A DNA stretch of 64,000 nt. Source: Acidithiobacillus concretivorus. GTDB lineage: Bacteria > Pseudomonadota > Gammaproteobacteria > Acidithiobacillales > Acidithiobacillaceae. The number at the start of each line of letters is the position of its first letter. Position 1 is the first letter of the stretch. Both the position numbers and the translations under genes were made by a program. The notes beneath the pieces were generated by a model that did not search any database, was not told the origin of the DNA, and worked only from the letters and a program-made list of their open reading frames with translations. This document shows positions 57,097-64,000 of the stretch, one piece after another. Location: the NCBI RefSeq assembly GCF_018853445.1, contig NZ_JABELD010000015.1:1-64000 (forward strand), written 5' to 3'.

Positions 57097-57909
57097 TCAG
57101 TGCTGACAATGGGAACAATAAGTAGTCGCCCGCCCGCCAATGCGTATTCCCTGCAGAGCTTTTCCGCAGCGGATACAGGCTTGTCCTTCTCGTCCGTATA
57201 CCGCCAGAGATAGTCGAAAATATCCATTTCTGCCATCTGGTCGGGTAAAGTCGCGCAAAGTGGTTCCCCCTTGCTGAATAGCGGCTTCCAGCACGGAACG
57301 CACGGCGGCGGCCAGGAGGGTGTAGCGAGCCAGAGAGATGCGCCCGGCCGGGCGACGCGGATCAATGCCTGCGGCAAAAAGAGCCTCATTGGCGTAGATA
57401 TTTCCTACCCCCACCACTTGATGCGCATCCATCAGGAAGGCTTTTACCGGAATCTGGCGCTGACGACTCTGAGCATGGAGATAGGTCCCGGAAAAATCAT
57501 CGCCCAGAGGTTCCGGACCGAGGCGAGCAATCAATGGGTGCGCATCCACTTCTTTCAGCCAGCAAAGCACACCAAAACGGCGGGGATCATGAAAACGCAA
57601 ACACGTATCCTGATCAAAAAGCAGGTCCACATGATCATGCTTCTCTACCGGAGTGTCCTGCGGGAGTACCCGCAAGTGTCCACTCATCCCCAAATGAATC
57701 AGAATACTGCCTCGTTGCAAATCCAGCAGCAGATATTTGCCGCGCCGTCTTATTTGCTCCAGTTTCTGACCAGCAACCTGCGCACTCAAATCCGCATTCA
57801 CAGCCAGGCGCAAACGTGATTCACGCACAATTGCGCCCCGCAGATTTTTACCCGAAAGATGCGGACTGATTCCCAGGCGGGTTACTTCCACTTCCGGTAA
57901 TTCAGGCAT
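57097..57909 (-). CDS. mutM: formamidopyrimidine-DNA glycosylase
   Basis: A 270-residue base-excision repair enzyme for 8-oxoguanine. It starts [13 protein letters not shown] (catalytic Pro2, Glu3), has the helix-2-turn-helix stretch VVGVGNIYANEALFAAGI and the C-terminal zinc finger CIRCGKALQGIRIGGRATTYCSHC. Overlaps prmC by 8 bp. Confidence 0.98.
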   Translation of the reverse strand: MPELPEVEVTRLGISPHLSGKNLRGAIVRESRLRLAVNADLSAQVAGQKLEQIRRRGKYLLLDLQRGSILIHLGMSGHLRVLPQDTPVEKHDHVDLLFDQDTCLRFHDPRRFGVLCWLKEVDAHPLIARLGPEPLGDDFSGTYLHAQSRQRQIPVKAFLMDAHQVVGVGNIYANEALFAAGIDPRRPAGRISLARYTLLAAAVRSVLEAAIQQGGTTLRDFTRPDGRNGYFRLSLAVYGREGQACIRCGKALQGIRIGGRATTYCSHCQH

Positions 57910-58750
57910 GCTCAGGACTCCTGGCGCTACTTACTCGTTCTCTGCCCGCCAGATCACAGTGCGTCTGTATTTGCTGAAAACCATGCTCTTGCAGGAGCTT
58001 GGACACTGCAGCCGCTTGTTCGTAACCGTGTTCCAGCAAAACACGTCCCCCCGGGTGTAATCGCGAACGGGCACCGAAAATAATCTGTTCCAGACATTCC
58101 AGACCGGTTGGACCGGCTACCAGCGCAGTCCTGGGCTCATGTTGCAAATCCGGCAGATGCGGATCATTACTGGCAAGGTAAGGCGGATTGGAAATAATTT
58201 GATCAAAACGCAGGCCAGCATTCAGGGGAGCATACCAATCACCTTGCAACCACTGAATGTTTTTTACCCCGATTCGCTTCCCATTCAGGCGGGCGACAGC
58301 CAAGGCTTCCGGACTTTGCTCCACCGCAAAAATTCTGGCTTGCGGCCGTTCACGGGCCAGCGCCAAGGCCAGCGCTCCGGACCCCGTGCCCAAATCAAGC
58401 AGTTGCAAGCCATCCTCTACCCGACTCTCCAGAAGCGCCAGACTGACCAGCAATTCACTATCGGGACGCGGAATTAATACTGCAGCATTGACTGCCAGAT
58501 CCAGTCCATAGAAGGACCATTCACCCAAGCAGTAAGCCAGAGGCACACCGCTGAGTCGCTGGTCCAGCAGTGTCTGCAATTGCGCTTTTTCAGCGGGAGT
58601 CAAAACCTGTTGAGGATTTACCAGAAGTTCCGTGGAACGGAGACCGAGAGCAAGGGTCATCAACCAGCGCGCTTCCTGGGTGGGCTGGTCACTGACTGCC
58701 GCCAACTGCGCAGCCAGATGGCGCTGCCAATCCTGAAGACTAATCATCAC
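57902..58750 (-). CDS. prmC: release factor glutamine methyltransferase
   Basis: A 282-residue enzyme methylating the GGQ glutamine of RF1/RF2. SAM loop [16 protein letters not shown] and catalytic [15 protein letters not shown] are clear; [14 protein letters not shown] is the usual C-terminal stretch. Overlaps prfA by 11 bp, the common prfA-prmC pair. Confidence 0.97.
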   Translation of the reverse strand: MMISLQDWQRHLAAQLAAVSDQPTQEARWLMTLALGLRSTELLVNPQQVLTPAEKAQLQTLLDQRLSGVPLAYCLGEWSFYGLDLAVNAAVLIPRPDSELLVSLALLESRVEDGLQLLDLGTGSGALALALARERPQARIFAVEQSPEALAVARLNGKRIGVKNIQWLQGDWYAPLNAGLRFDQIISNPPYLASNDPHLPDLQHEPRTALVAGPTGLECLEQIIFGARSRLHPGGRVLLEHGYEQAAAVSKLLQEHGFQQIQTHCDLAGRERVSSARSPEHA

Positions 58751-59834
58751 CCAGATTTTGCAGCAAATCGGCCTGATATTCCTTGATCAGCGGCTCGATG
58801 ACGGCATCCAGATCACCCGCCAGAATAGCTTCCAGCCGGTACAAGGTCAGATTGATACGATGATCCGTCAGGCGTCCTTGCGGAAAATTATAAGTACGAA
58901 TGCGTTCGGAGCGATCGCCAGAACCAATCAAAAGCCGTCGGGTTTGCGCAGCACTGCTCTGCTGTTTTTCCTGCTCCGTTTCCAGCAGTCGGGCCTGTAA
59001 CAAGGCCATCGCCCTGGCGCGGTTTTTGTGCTGTGAGCGATCTTCCTGACAGGCTACCACCAGCCCCGAAGGAATATGGGTAATCCGGATAGCCGAATCG
59101 GTCTTGTTGATGTGCTGACCACCGGCGCCACTGGCTCGAAAGGTATCAATTCGCAAATCCGCAGGATTGATATTGATCTCGCTGACCGTATCCACCTCCG
59201 GCAATACTGCCACCGTACAGGCGGAGGTATGGATGCGCCCCTGGGCTTCAGTTTCCGGGACGCGCTGAACCCGATGACCGCCCGATTCAAACTTGAGTCG
59301 GGAATAAGCGCCGCGCCCGCTGACTTCCAGGACGGCCTCCTTGTAGCCGCCCCGCTCCGACTCCGATGCCGACAACATCAGCACCGCAAAACCCTGACTC
59401 TCTGCATAGCGGGTATACATGCGCACCAGATCACCCGCAAATAGGGCAGCTTCTTCTCCCCCGGTCCCCGCACGTACTTCCACGAAAACATTGCGCTCAT
59501 CGTTGGGATCTTTGGGTAACAAGCGTAAGCGCAAGGACTCTTCCAGTTCCTCCAGATCATTATTGGCGCTGGCCAGCTCGTCATGGGCCATTTCCCGCAA
59601 ATCGGGATCGCGCTCTTCAAGCAGCATTTTTTCCGCATCATCGTGATCGCGTTGACGCTGTTCGTGACGGCGCAACAAATCCAGAATGGGGCTGATTTCA
59701 CCCAGTTCTCTGGAAAGACTCTGAAAGCGCTGGGTATCATTGACCAACTCAGGGCTGGTCAACATCTGGCTCAGTTCTTCAAAGCGAAAGGCCAAGTGTT
59801 CCAGCTGGCCCTGCAAACGCGGACTGAGGCTCAT
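58740..59834 (-). CDS. prfA: peptide chain release factor 1
   Basis: A 364-residue RF1 terminating at UAA and UAG. GGQ in [19 protein letters not shown]; the tripeptide anticodon region [20 protein letters not shown] (PxT-like: PET) and the C-terminal [15 protein letters not shown] confirm RF1. Overlaps hemA by 4 bp. Confidence 0.98.
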   Translation of the reverse strand: MSLSPRLQGQLEHLAFRFEELSQMLTSPELVNDTQRFQSLSRELGEISPILDLLRRHEQRQRDHDDAEKMLLEERDPDLREMAHDELASANNDLEELEESLRLRLLPKDPNDERNVFVEVRAGTGGEEAALFAGDLVRMYTRYAESQGFAVLMLSASESERGGYKEAVLEVSGRGAYSRLKFESGGHRVQRVPETEAQGRIHTSACTVAVLPEVDTVSEININPADLRIDTFRASGAGGQHINKTDSAIRITHIPSGLVVACQEDRSQHKNRARAMALLQARLLETEQEKQQSSAAQTRRLLIGSGDRSERIRTYNFPQGRLTDHRINLTLYRLEAILAGDLDAVIEPLIKEYQADLLQNLGDD

Positions 59835-61093
59835 CCTTCAGCATCACTGAGATGAAAAAGAATGTCTAAAGCCGCGACCAGGCTCTCATTAGTGGCTTCC
59901 TGGCAAGGCTGGCGCAAGGTCGCAATGGGATCATGCAGCACTTTATTGATCAGCGCCTTGGAAAAAGCCTCCAGTACCGCGTGCGGGTCCTGGCCCTGAT
60001 CCAGATAATGCTGAAAACGCCGCACTTCGTCCTGGCGCCGTTCTTCCACGTGATCGCGCAGACGGCGGATAGCCGGCACCACATCCAGGCTTTCGCGCCA
60101 CTGCTGAAATTGGCCCACTTCATCGGCAATAATCAGCTCGGCGGCTGCAGCGGCTTCACGTCGCGCCCGCATTCCCGCCTGGGCAATATCATTCAGATCA
60201 TCCAGCGTGTACAAATAACACTGCTCAATACTTTCCACCTCGGGGGCAATATCCCGGGGTACGGCCAGATCCACCAGCATCAGGTCGCCACGTTCGCGCT
60301 GCGCCATGACGGCAGATACCGCCTCACGGCTGACAATGGGCTGGGTACTGGCCGTGCAGCTGACCACCACATCGACGTCATGCAGCAGACTGGGGATCAT
60401 TTCCAGGGCATGGGCATTGCCCGCAAACTTTGCGGCCAGTTGCTCACCACGTTCGGAGCTGCGATTGGCCACAGCAAATGTACTTACGCCGTGCTCCCGC
60501 AAATGGGTAGCCACCAGTTCTATGGTATCTCCAGCCCCAATCAGTAATACCGATCGACCTTCCAGACCACCGAGCAACTGTTTGGCCAGACTGACCGCAG
60601 CATAGGCCACACTCACTGGAGCAGAGCCAATGGCAGTTTCCGAACGCACCCGTTTGGCAACCCGAAACGTCCAGTGCAGCAGGCGATTCAAGACCGGACC
60701 GGCTGCACTGCTGTCAGCAGCCACCTGATAGGCATCTTTCACCTGTCCCAAAATCTGGGGTTCACCAATAATCATGGAATCGAGGCCGCAGGCTACCCGA
60801 AACAGATGACGGACAGCCTCTGCGTCGCTGGAGTAATAAATGTGTCCATCCAGAGAACGGGGATCAATCTGATGAAAAGCACAGAGCCAGTTCTGCAAGG
60901 CCTGACGATTCGACCCATGACCGCCATGCACGTAAATTTCGGTGCGGTTGCAGGTAGATACAATCAGAACTTCCTTAACGAGTCCCTGATCAAGCAGATC
61001 GCGATGCGCCACAGCCAGCGATTCCGGAGAAAAGGCAACCTTTTCCCGAACCGCAATCGGGGCAGTATGATGACTTAGACCAAAGCAGAAAAT
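59831..61093 (-). CDS. hemA: glutamyl-tRNA reductase
   Basis: About 420 residues: reduces glutamyl-tRNA to glutamate-1-semialdehyde, the first step of tetrapyrrole synthesis. [20 protein letters not shown] is the family start; [13 protein letters not shown] carries the catalytic Cys; [13 protein letters not shown] and [15 protein letters not shown] follow (usual GAGE/GAGD NADPH loop). No ATG, GTG or TTG lies at the proper place: the candidates are a rare ATT at 61093, 11 bp after AGGGA, or a TTG at 61162 that would add 23 unlikely residues and has no ribosome binding site. Confidence 0.93.
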   Translation of the reverse strand: MFCFGLSHHTAPIAVREKVAFSPESLAVAHRDLLDQGLVKEVLIVSTCNRTEIYVHGGHGSNRQALQNWLCAFHQIDPRSLDGHIYYSSDAEAVRHLFRVACGLDSMIIGEPQILGQVKDAYQVAADSSAAGPVLNRLLHWTFRVAKRVRSETAIGSAPVSVAYAAVSLAKQLLGGLEGRSVLLIGAGDTIELVATHLREHGVSTFAVANRSSERGEQLAAKFAGNAHALEMIPSLLHDVDVVVSCTASTQPIVSREAVSAVMAQRERGDLMLVDLAVPRDIAPEVESIEQCYLYTLDDLNDIAQAGMRARREAAAAAELIIADEVGQFQQWRESLDVVPAIRRLRDHVEERRQDEVRRFQHYLDQGQDPHAVLEAFSKALINKVLHDPIATLRQPCQEATNESLVAALDILFHLSDAEG

Positions 61094-61217
61094 AGCAGCG
61101 ACCGTCCCTGCAGAGCGACGATGGAGGGGCTGAATTGTCGCTGACCGCGCACAGGATTGCAAGCCGCAGCGCCAGCAGTTATTGTGCTTGCTGAATGATT
61201 AATCCGGAGCAGATGGT

Positions 61218-62879
61218 ATGAGAAGCAAGCTGAGCGGCATGGTGGCAGGAATACTGCTCAGCCTCATCGCTGGAAACGCTGTGGCCGATGCCAACCCTGC
61301 CGGGATGACTGGAGAACAGTTGTATTACCTCCTGGTTGCCGAATTTGCGACCTTGCAGCAGGAGCCGAAGCTCGCCATACCGGCATGGGCAGAAGCGGCC
61401 AAACTGGCTCCCGAGGCAAATGTTTTAGAGCGCGCCACCCAGGCTACCGCTCGTTTTGGAGATTTTGATGACGCCCTGACCCTGGCCAGAAAATGGCGGG
61501 AACTGGCACCTAACAGCGCCAAGGCCGACCAGTTTGAGGCAGCACTGCTGCTGACCAAAGGTCATGAACAGCAAGCCATCAACCTGCTCCAGGCAACTCT
61601 GGCGCGCTTTCCTGATGACCCCAAAATCACCCTGCAACTTTCGGAATTACTGATTGCCCACGGCCAAAGTGGCGAAGCGAAGCGACTATTGACAGCGCTG
61701 GCCAGCAAAAATCCAAATTCTGCGAATGCTTACTATACCTTGGGTCGCATTGATCTGATCGAAAACAAGCCCGATCATGCTATCACCTGGCTGGGAAAAG
61801 CGCTCAGCCTGCGACCTGACTGGCAGGAAGCGGCCATTCAACTGGCCGAGGCCCTGCAAGCCTCCCAAGGGCCGACCGCAGCCCTGCACAGTATTCAGTC
61901 TTTTACAGCCCGCCATCCTGAAGCGACAAAAGCGCGCCAGTATCTGGCCGCGCTGTATTTGAAGATGGGAGGCACAACCCAGGCCTACCGGCTGTATCAG
62001 GGAATGGCGCAGCAGCATCCGGACAATCCCGAAATCGCCTTGTCCCTGGGGATCATGGATATTGAACGCCACAACTGGCAGGCGGCTGAAAGCAGTCTGC
62101 AGCACGCCCGCGATCTCGCCCCCCAATCTCCCGCACCCATATATTATCTGGGCCGGTTGTATGAGGCCCAGGGCCGCTGGGCAGAGTCTCTGCAGTGGTA
62201 TCAACGCATTCACTCCGGCCCCCTGTACGCAGAAGTGGAGCTGCACAGTGCGCGTGTGGAGTATCAGCTGGGTGACCATAAAAAAGCCCTGACCCGCCTG
62301 CAAACGCTGGCAACTGCCCATCCCAAAGAGGCGCAGATTCCCCTTCTCCAGGCCGGTTTATTACAAAGCAGCGGCCACCTGCAGCAAGCCCTGCAAATAC
62401 TTCAGCAAGCTCTCGAACGCCTTCCGGAAAATGCGGAACTCTGGTATGCCCAAGGTGCCGTCCAGGAACAACTACATGATTTTCCGGCCATGGAGAAATC
62501 CATGCATCAGGTCATTCAGCTCGCCCCTGATAATGCCCAGGCTTATAATTTTCTGGGCTACAGCCTTGTGGAAAGAAATCAGAATCTCTCCGAAGCCAGC
62601 ACTCTTTTACATAAAGCCATTGAACTTGAACCCGAAAACCCGGAGATTCTGGACAGTATTGGCTGGCTCCATCATCGCCAGGGCGACAACCGGAAAGCTC
62701 TGGAATACCTGCAAAAAGCCCACCAGTCTCTTCCTGATGATCCCGAACTCAGCATGCATCTGGGACGCATCCTCTGGGCTCTCGGCAAACATCAGGAAGC
62801 CCGTAACATCTGGCAACAGGCGCTGGATAAAAATCCCAATGACACCCCTCTCCGCCAGGAACTGACCCGCCAGCCATGA
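61218..62879 (+). CDS. exported TPR-repeat protein
   Basis: A 553-residue protein with a signal peptide (hydrophobic about 7-22, cleavage near NAVADA) and about 10-12 tetratricopeptide repeats, for example ANAYYTLGRIDLIENKPDHAI and NAQAYNFLGYSLVERNQNLSEA. Probably periplasmic or outer-membrane associated; TPR proteins act as scaffolds. The order hemA (divergent) - TPR - lolB - ispE is common in proteobacteria. Stop overlaps lolB start by 4 bp. Confidence 0.88.
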   Translation: MRSKLSGMVAGILLSLIAGNAVADANPAGMTGEQLYYLLVAEFATLQQEPKLAIPAWAEAAKLAPEANVLERATQATARFGDFDDALTLARKWRELAPNSAKADQFEAALLLTKGHEQQAINLLQATLARFPDDPKITLQLSELLIAHGQSGEAKRLLTALASKNPNSANAYYTLGRIDLIENKPDHAITWLGKALSLRPDWQEAAIQLAEALQASQGPTAALHSIQSFTARHPEATKARQYLAALYLKMGGTTQAYRLYQGMAQQHPDNPEIALSLGIMDIERHNWQAAESSLQHARDLAPQSPAPIYYLGRLYEAQGRWAESLQWYQRIHSGPLYAEVELHSARVEYQLGDHKKALTRLQTLATAHPKEAQIPLLQAGLLQSSGHLQQALQILQQALERLPENAELWYAQGAVQEQLHDFPAMEKSMHQVIQLAPDNAQAYNFLGYSLVERNQNLSEASTLLHKAIELEPENPEILDSIGWLHHRQGDNRKALEYLQKAHQSLPDDPELSMHLGRILWALGKHQEARNIWQQALDKNPNDTPLRQELTRQP

Positions 62880-63526
62880 AACCTTCTTTCCACATGTTTC
62901 CCCTCTTTACGATGCTGAACCGGCCTCTGCAACTCGGTGCCGGGGTCATTTTTGCGTTGACGCTGTCGGCCTGCGCGACGATTACTCCCGTGCATCCCAA
63001 CACATCGAGCATTCTCCCCACGGCGGAACGTAATCAGGTGGTTTCCAGCCTGAAATACTGGCGTGCCAGTGGCGAAGCAGTCCTCAGCACACCCAAACAA
63101 AACGAAAACTTCGGTTTTCGCTGGGAACAGTCGCCCCAGCTTCAGGAACTTTCCATTTATGACCCACTGGGCAGAACTGTGGCACGTATCACGGTGGATG
63201 CTTCCGGTGCGCATCTGGAAACCATTACCGGAGAACATCGGCAAGCGCGCAATCTGTCCACGCTACTGAGCATGGTCTTGCATGTCGAACTCCCGGCTGC
63301 GGAGCTGCCGGACTGGATGCTCGCCTTGCGCGGCAATACCAGCACCATCAGCAACAACGCTTCAGGATTGCCGAACATTCTCCGCAGCGGCCCCTGGCAG
63401 GTCCATTATTTGCGGTACACCCCTGTCGGCGGACTCACCATGCCCAAATTATTACAGGCAAATGGTCCGGAAGGCATTGCCCTGCGTATGGCCATTACGC
63501 AGTGGCAGATGGGTCAAGCCGAATAA
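62876..63526 (+). CDS. lolB: outer-membrane lipoprotein receptor LolB
   Basis: A 216-residue lipoprotein with lipobox LSAC at residues 29-32 (ALTLSACATI), then a LolA/LolB-fold domain with YWRASGEAVLSTPKQNENFGFRW. LolB receives lipoproteins from LolA and inserts them into the outer membrane. The signal peptide is long (about 31 residues from ATG 62876); ATG 62894 inside it is an alternative. Sits before ispE as usual. Confidence 0.9.
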   Translation: MKPSFHMFPLFTMLNRPLQLGAGVIFALTLSACATITPVHPNTSSILPTAERNQVVSSLKYWRASGEAVLSTPKQNENFGFRWEQSPQLQELSIYDPLGRTVARITVDASGAHLETITGEHRQARNLSTLLSMVLHVELPAAELPDWMLALRGNTSTISNNASGLPNILRSGPWQVHYLRYTPVGGLTMPKLLQANGPEGIALRMAITQWQMGQAE

Positions 63527-63528
63527 AC

Positions 63529-64000
63529 ATGAGCATTTCCTACCCTGCCCCGGCAAAACTGAACCTGATGCTCCGGGTCGTTGGACAACGGCCCGACGGC
63601 TATCATGAACTGCAGACCGTTTTTCAATTTATTGATTTTGCTGATCAACTACAATTCAGTTCGCGACCCGCAGGTCAGCTCTCCCGAAGCGGCGGAGCCG
63701 TAACAGTAGCTGAAGCAGATGATCTCACCATCCGTGCAGCGCGCCTGCTGATGGAAAGCGCGGGCATCCGGGAAGGTGTCCATATTCACATCGACAAGGT
63801 TCTGCCGCTGGGTGGCGGAATTGGCGGAGGCTCATCAGATGCCGCCAGCACCCTGATCGTTCTTAATCGCCTCTGGCGAACCGGCTTTACCCGTCAGGAA
63901 CTGATGGCACTCGGCACTCAGCTGGGTGCGGATGTTCCGGTTTTTATTTTTGGACAAAGCGCCTGGGCAGAAGGGATCGGTGAACAGCTTTCTGTCCTGG
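63529..64000 (+). CDS. ispE: 4-(cytidine 5'-diphospho)-2-C-methyl-D-erythritol kinase, 5' part
   Basis: The first 157 residues of a GHMP kinase of the MEP isoprenoid pathway; the gene runs off the right edge. Start SYPAPAKLNLMLRVVGQRPDGYHELQTVF and the ATP loop PLGGGIGGGSSDAAST are diagnostic. It begins 2 bp after the lolB stop. Confidence 0.97.
   Translation, partial: MSISYPAPAKLNLMLRVVGQRPDGYHELQTVFQFIDFADQLQFSSRPAGQLSRSGGAVTVAEADDLTIRAARLLMESAGIREGVHIHIDKVLPLGGGIGGGSSDAASTLIVLNRLWRTGFTRQELMALGTQLGADVPVFIFGQSAWAEGIGEQLSVL

Overview
The window looks like ordinary chromosome of an acidophilic, Gram-negative proteobacterium, most likely a member of the Acidithiobacillia (inference from gene content, gene order and protein style; no 16S gene is present to prove it). 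Most of it is densely packed housekeeping sequence: about 60 protein genes, two tRNA genes, and very little empty space (no gene-free stretch exceeds 300 bases).

Layout. Positions 1-745 hold the end of an amino-acid permease. Positions 748-6419 (minus) are a tightly overlapping six-gene lipid-modification operon: lipoprotein, MFS transporter, chalcone-isomerase-like protein, CFA-type methyltransferase, DUF1365 protein, FAD oxidoreductase. Divergent from it (6699-9745, plus) are a DUF2256 zinc protein, an Fe-S photolyase, a cytochrome b561 and a Tat-exported molybdopterin oxidoreductase. The shared 279-bp control region carries two palindromic sites of the same sequence. Together these look like a light or photo-oxidative stress regulon. 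Positions 9771-18570 (minus) carry dcd, mrp, dapB and the heat-shock operon hrcA-grpE-dnaK-dnaJ with a CIRCE operator, plus rpmB-rpmG. Positions 18681-25660 carry metG, a DAHP synthase, fumC, pepF and a DUF1841 gene. Positions 25822-34139 are more individual: a 567-residue helical repeat protein, a lipoprotein esterase, an exported truncated hemoglobin, a DoxX-like protein, an orphan glycosyltransferase domain, glgA, a histidine-rich protein, nth and a FIST protein, followed by an L,D-transpeptidase (to 35044).

Positions 35045-38918 form an accessory segment: a Phd/PIN toxin-antitoxin pair, an NrsF/ECF sigma pair, a second cytochrome b561 and a second molybdopterin oxidoreductase that is cut short 11 bp before the 3' end of a tRNA-Arg gene. 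After the tRNA the conserved chromosome resumes: rlmE, yhbY, apaG, a methyltransferase, typA, a porin, tRNA-Gln, dapF-(58 aa)-DUF484-xerC-hslV-hslU, dsrE-like, rpoH, ftsX-ftsE-ftsY, rsmD-coaD-fdx, a dynamin-like GTPase with mutM-prmC-prfA-hemA, and TPR-lolB-ispE running off the right edge.

The most unusual non-coding structure is a pair of about 195-nt palindromic elements directly behind dcd and typA. Their 107-nt core is 104/107 identical, but their outer arms differ and each substitution in one arm is matched by a compensating change in the other. A sigma-32-type promoter lies directly in front of rpoH, and a SigF-type ECF promoter lies in front of the accessory sigma gene.
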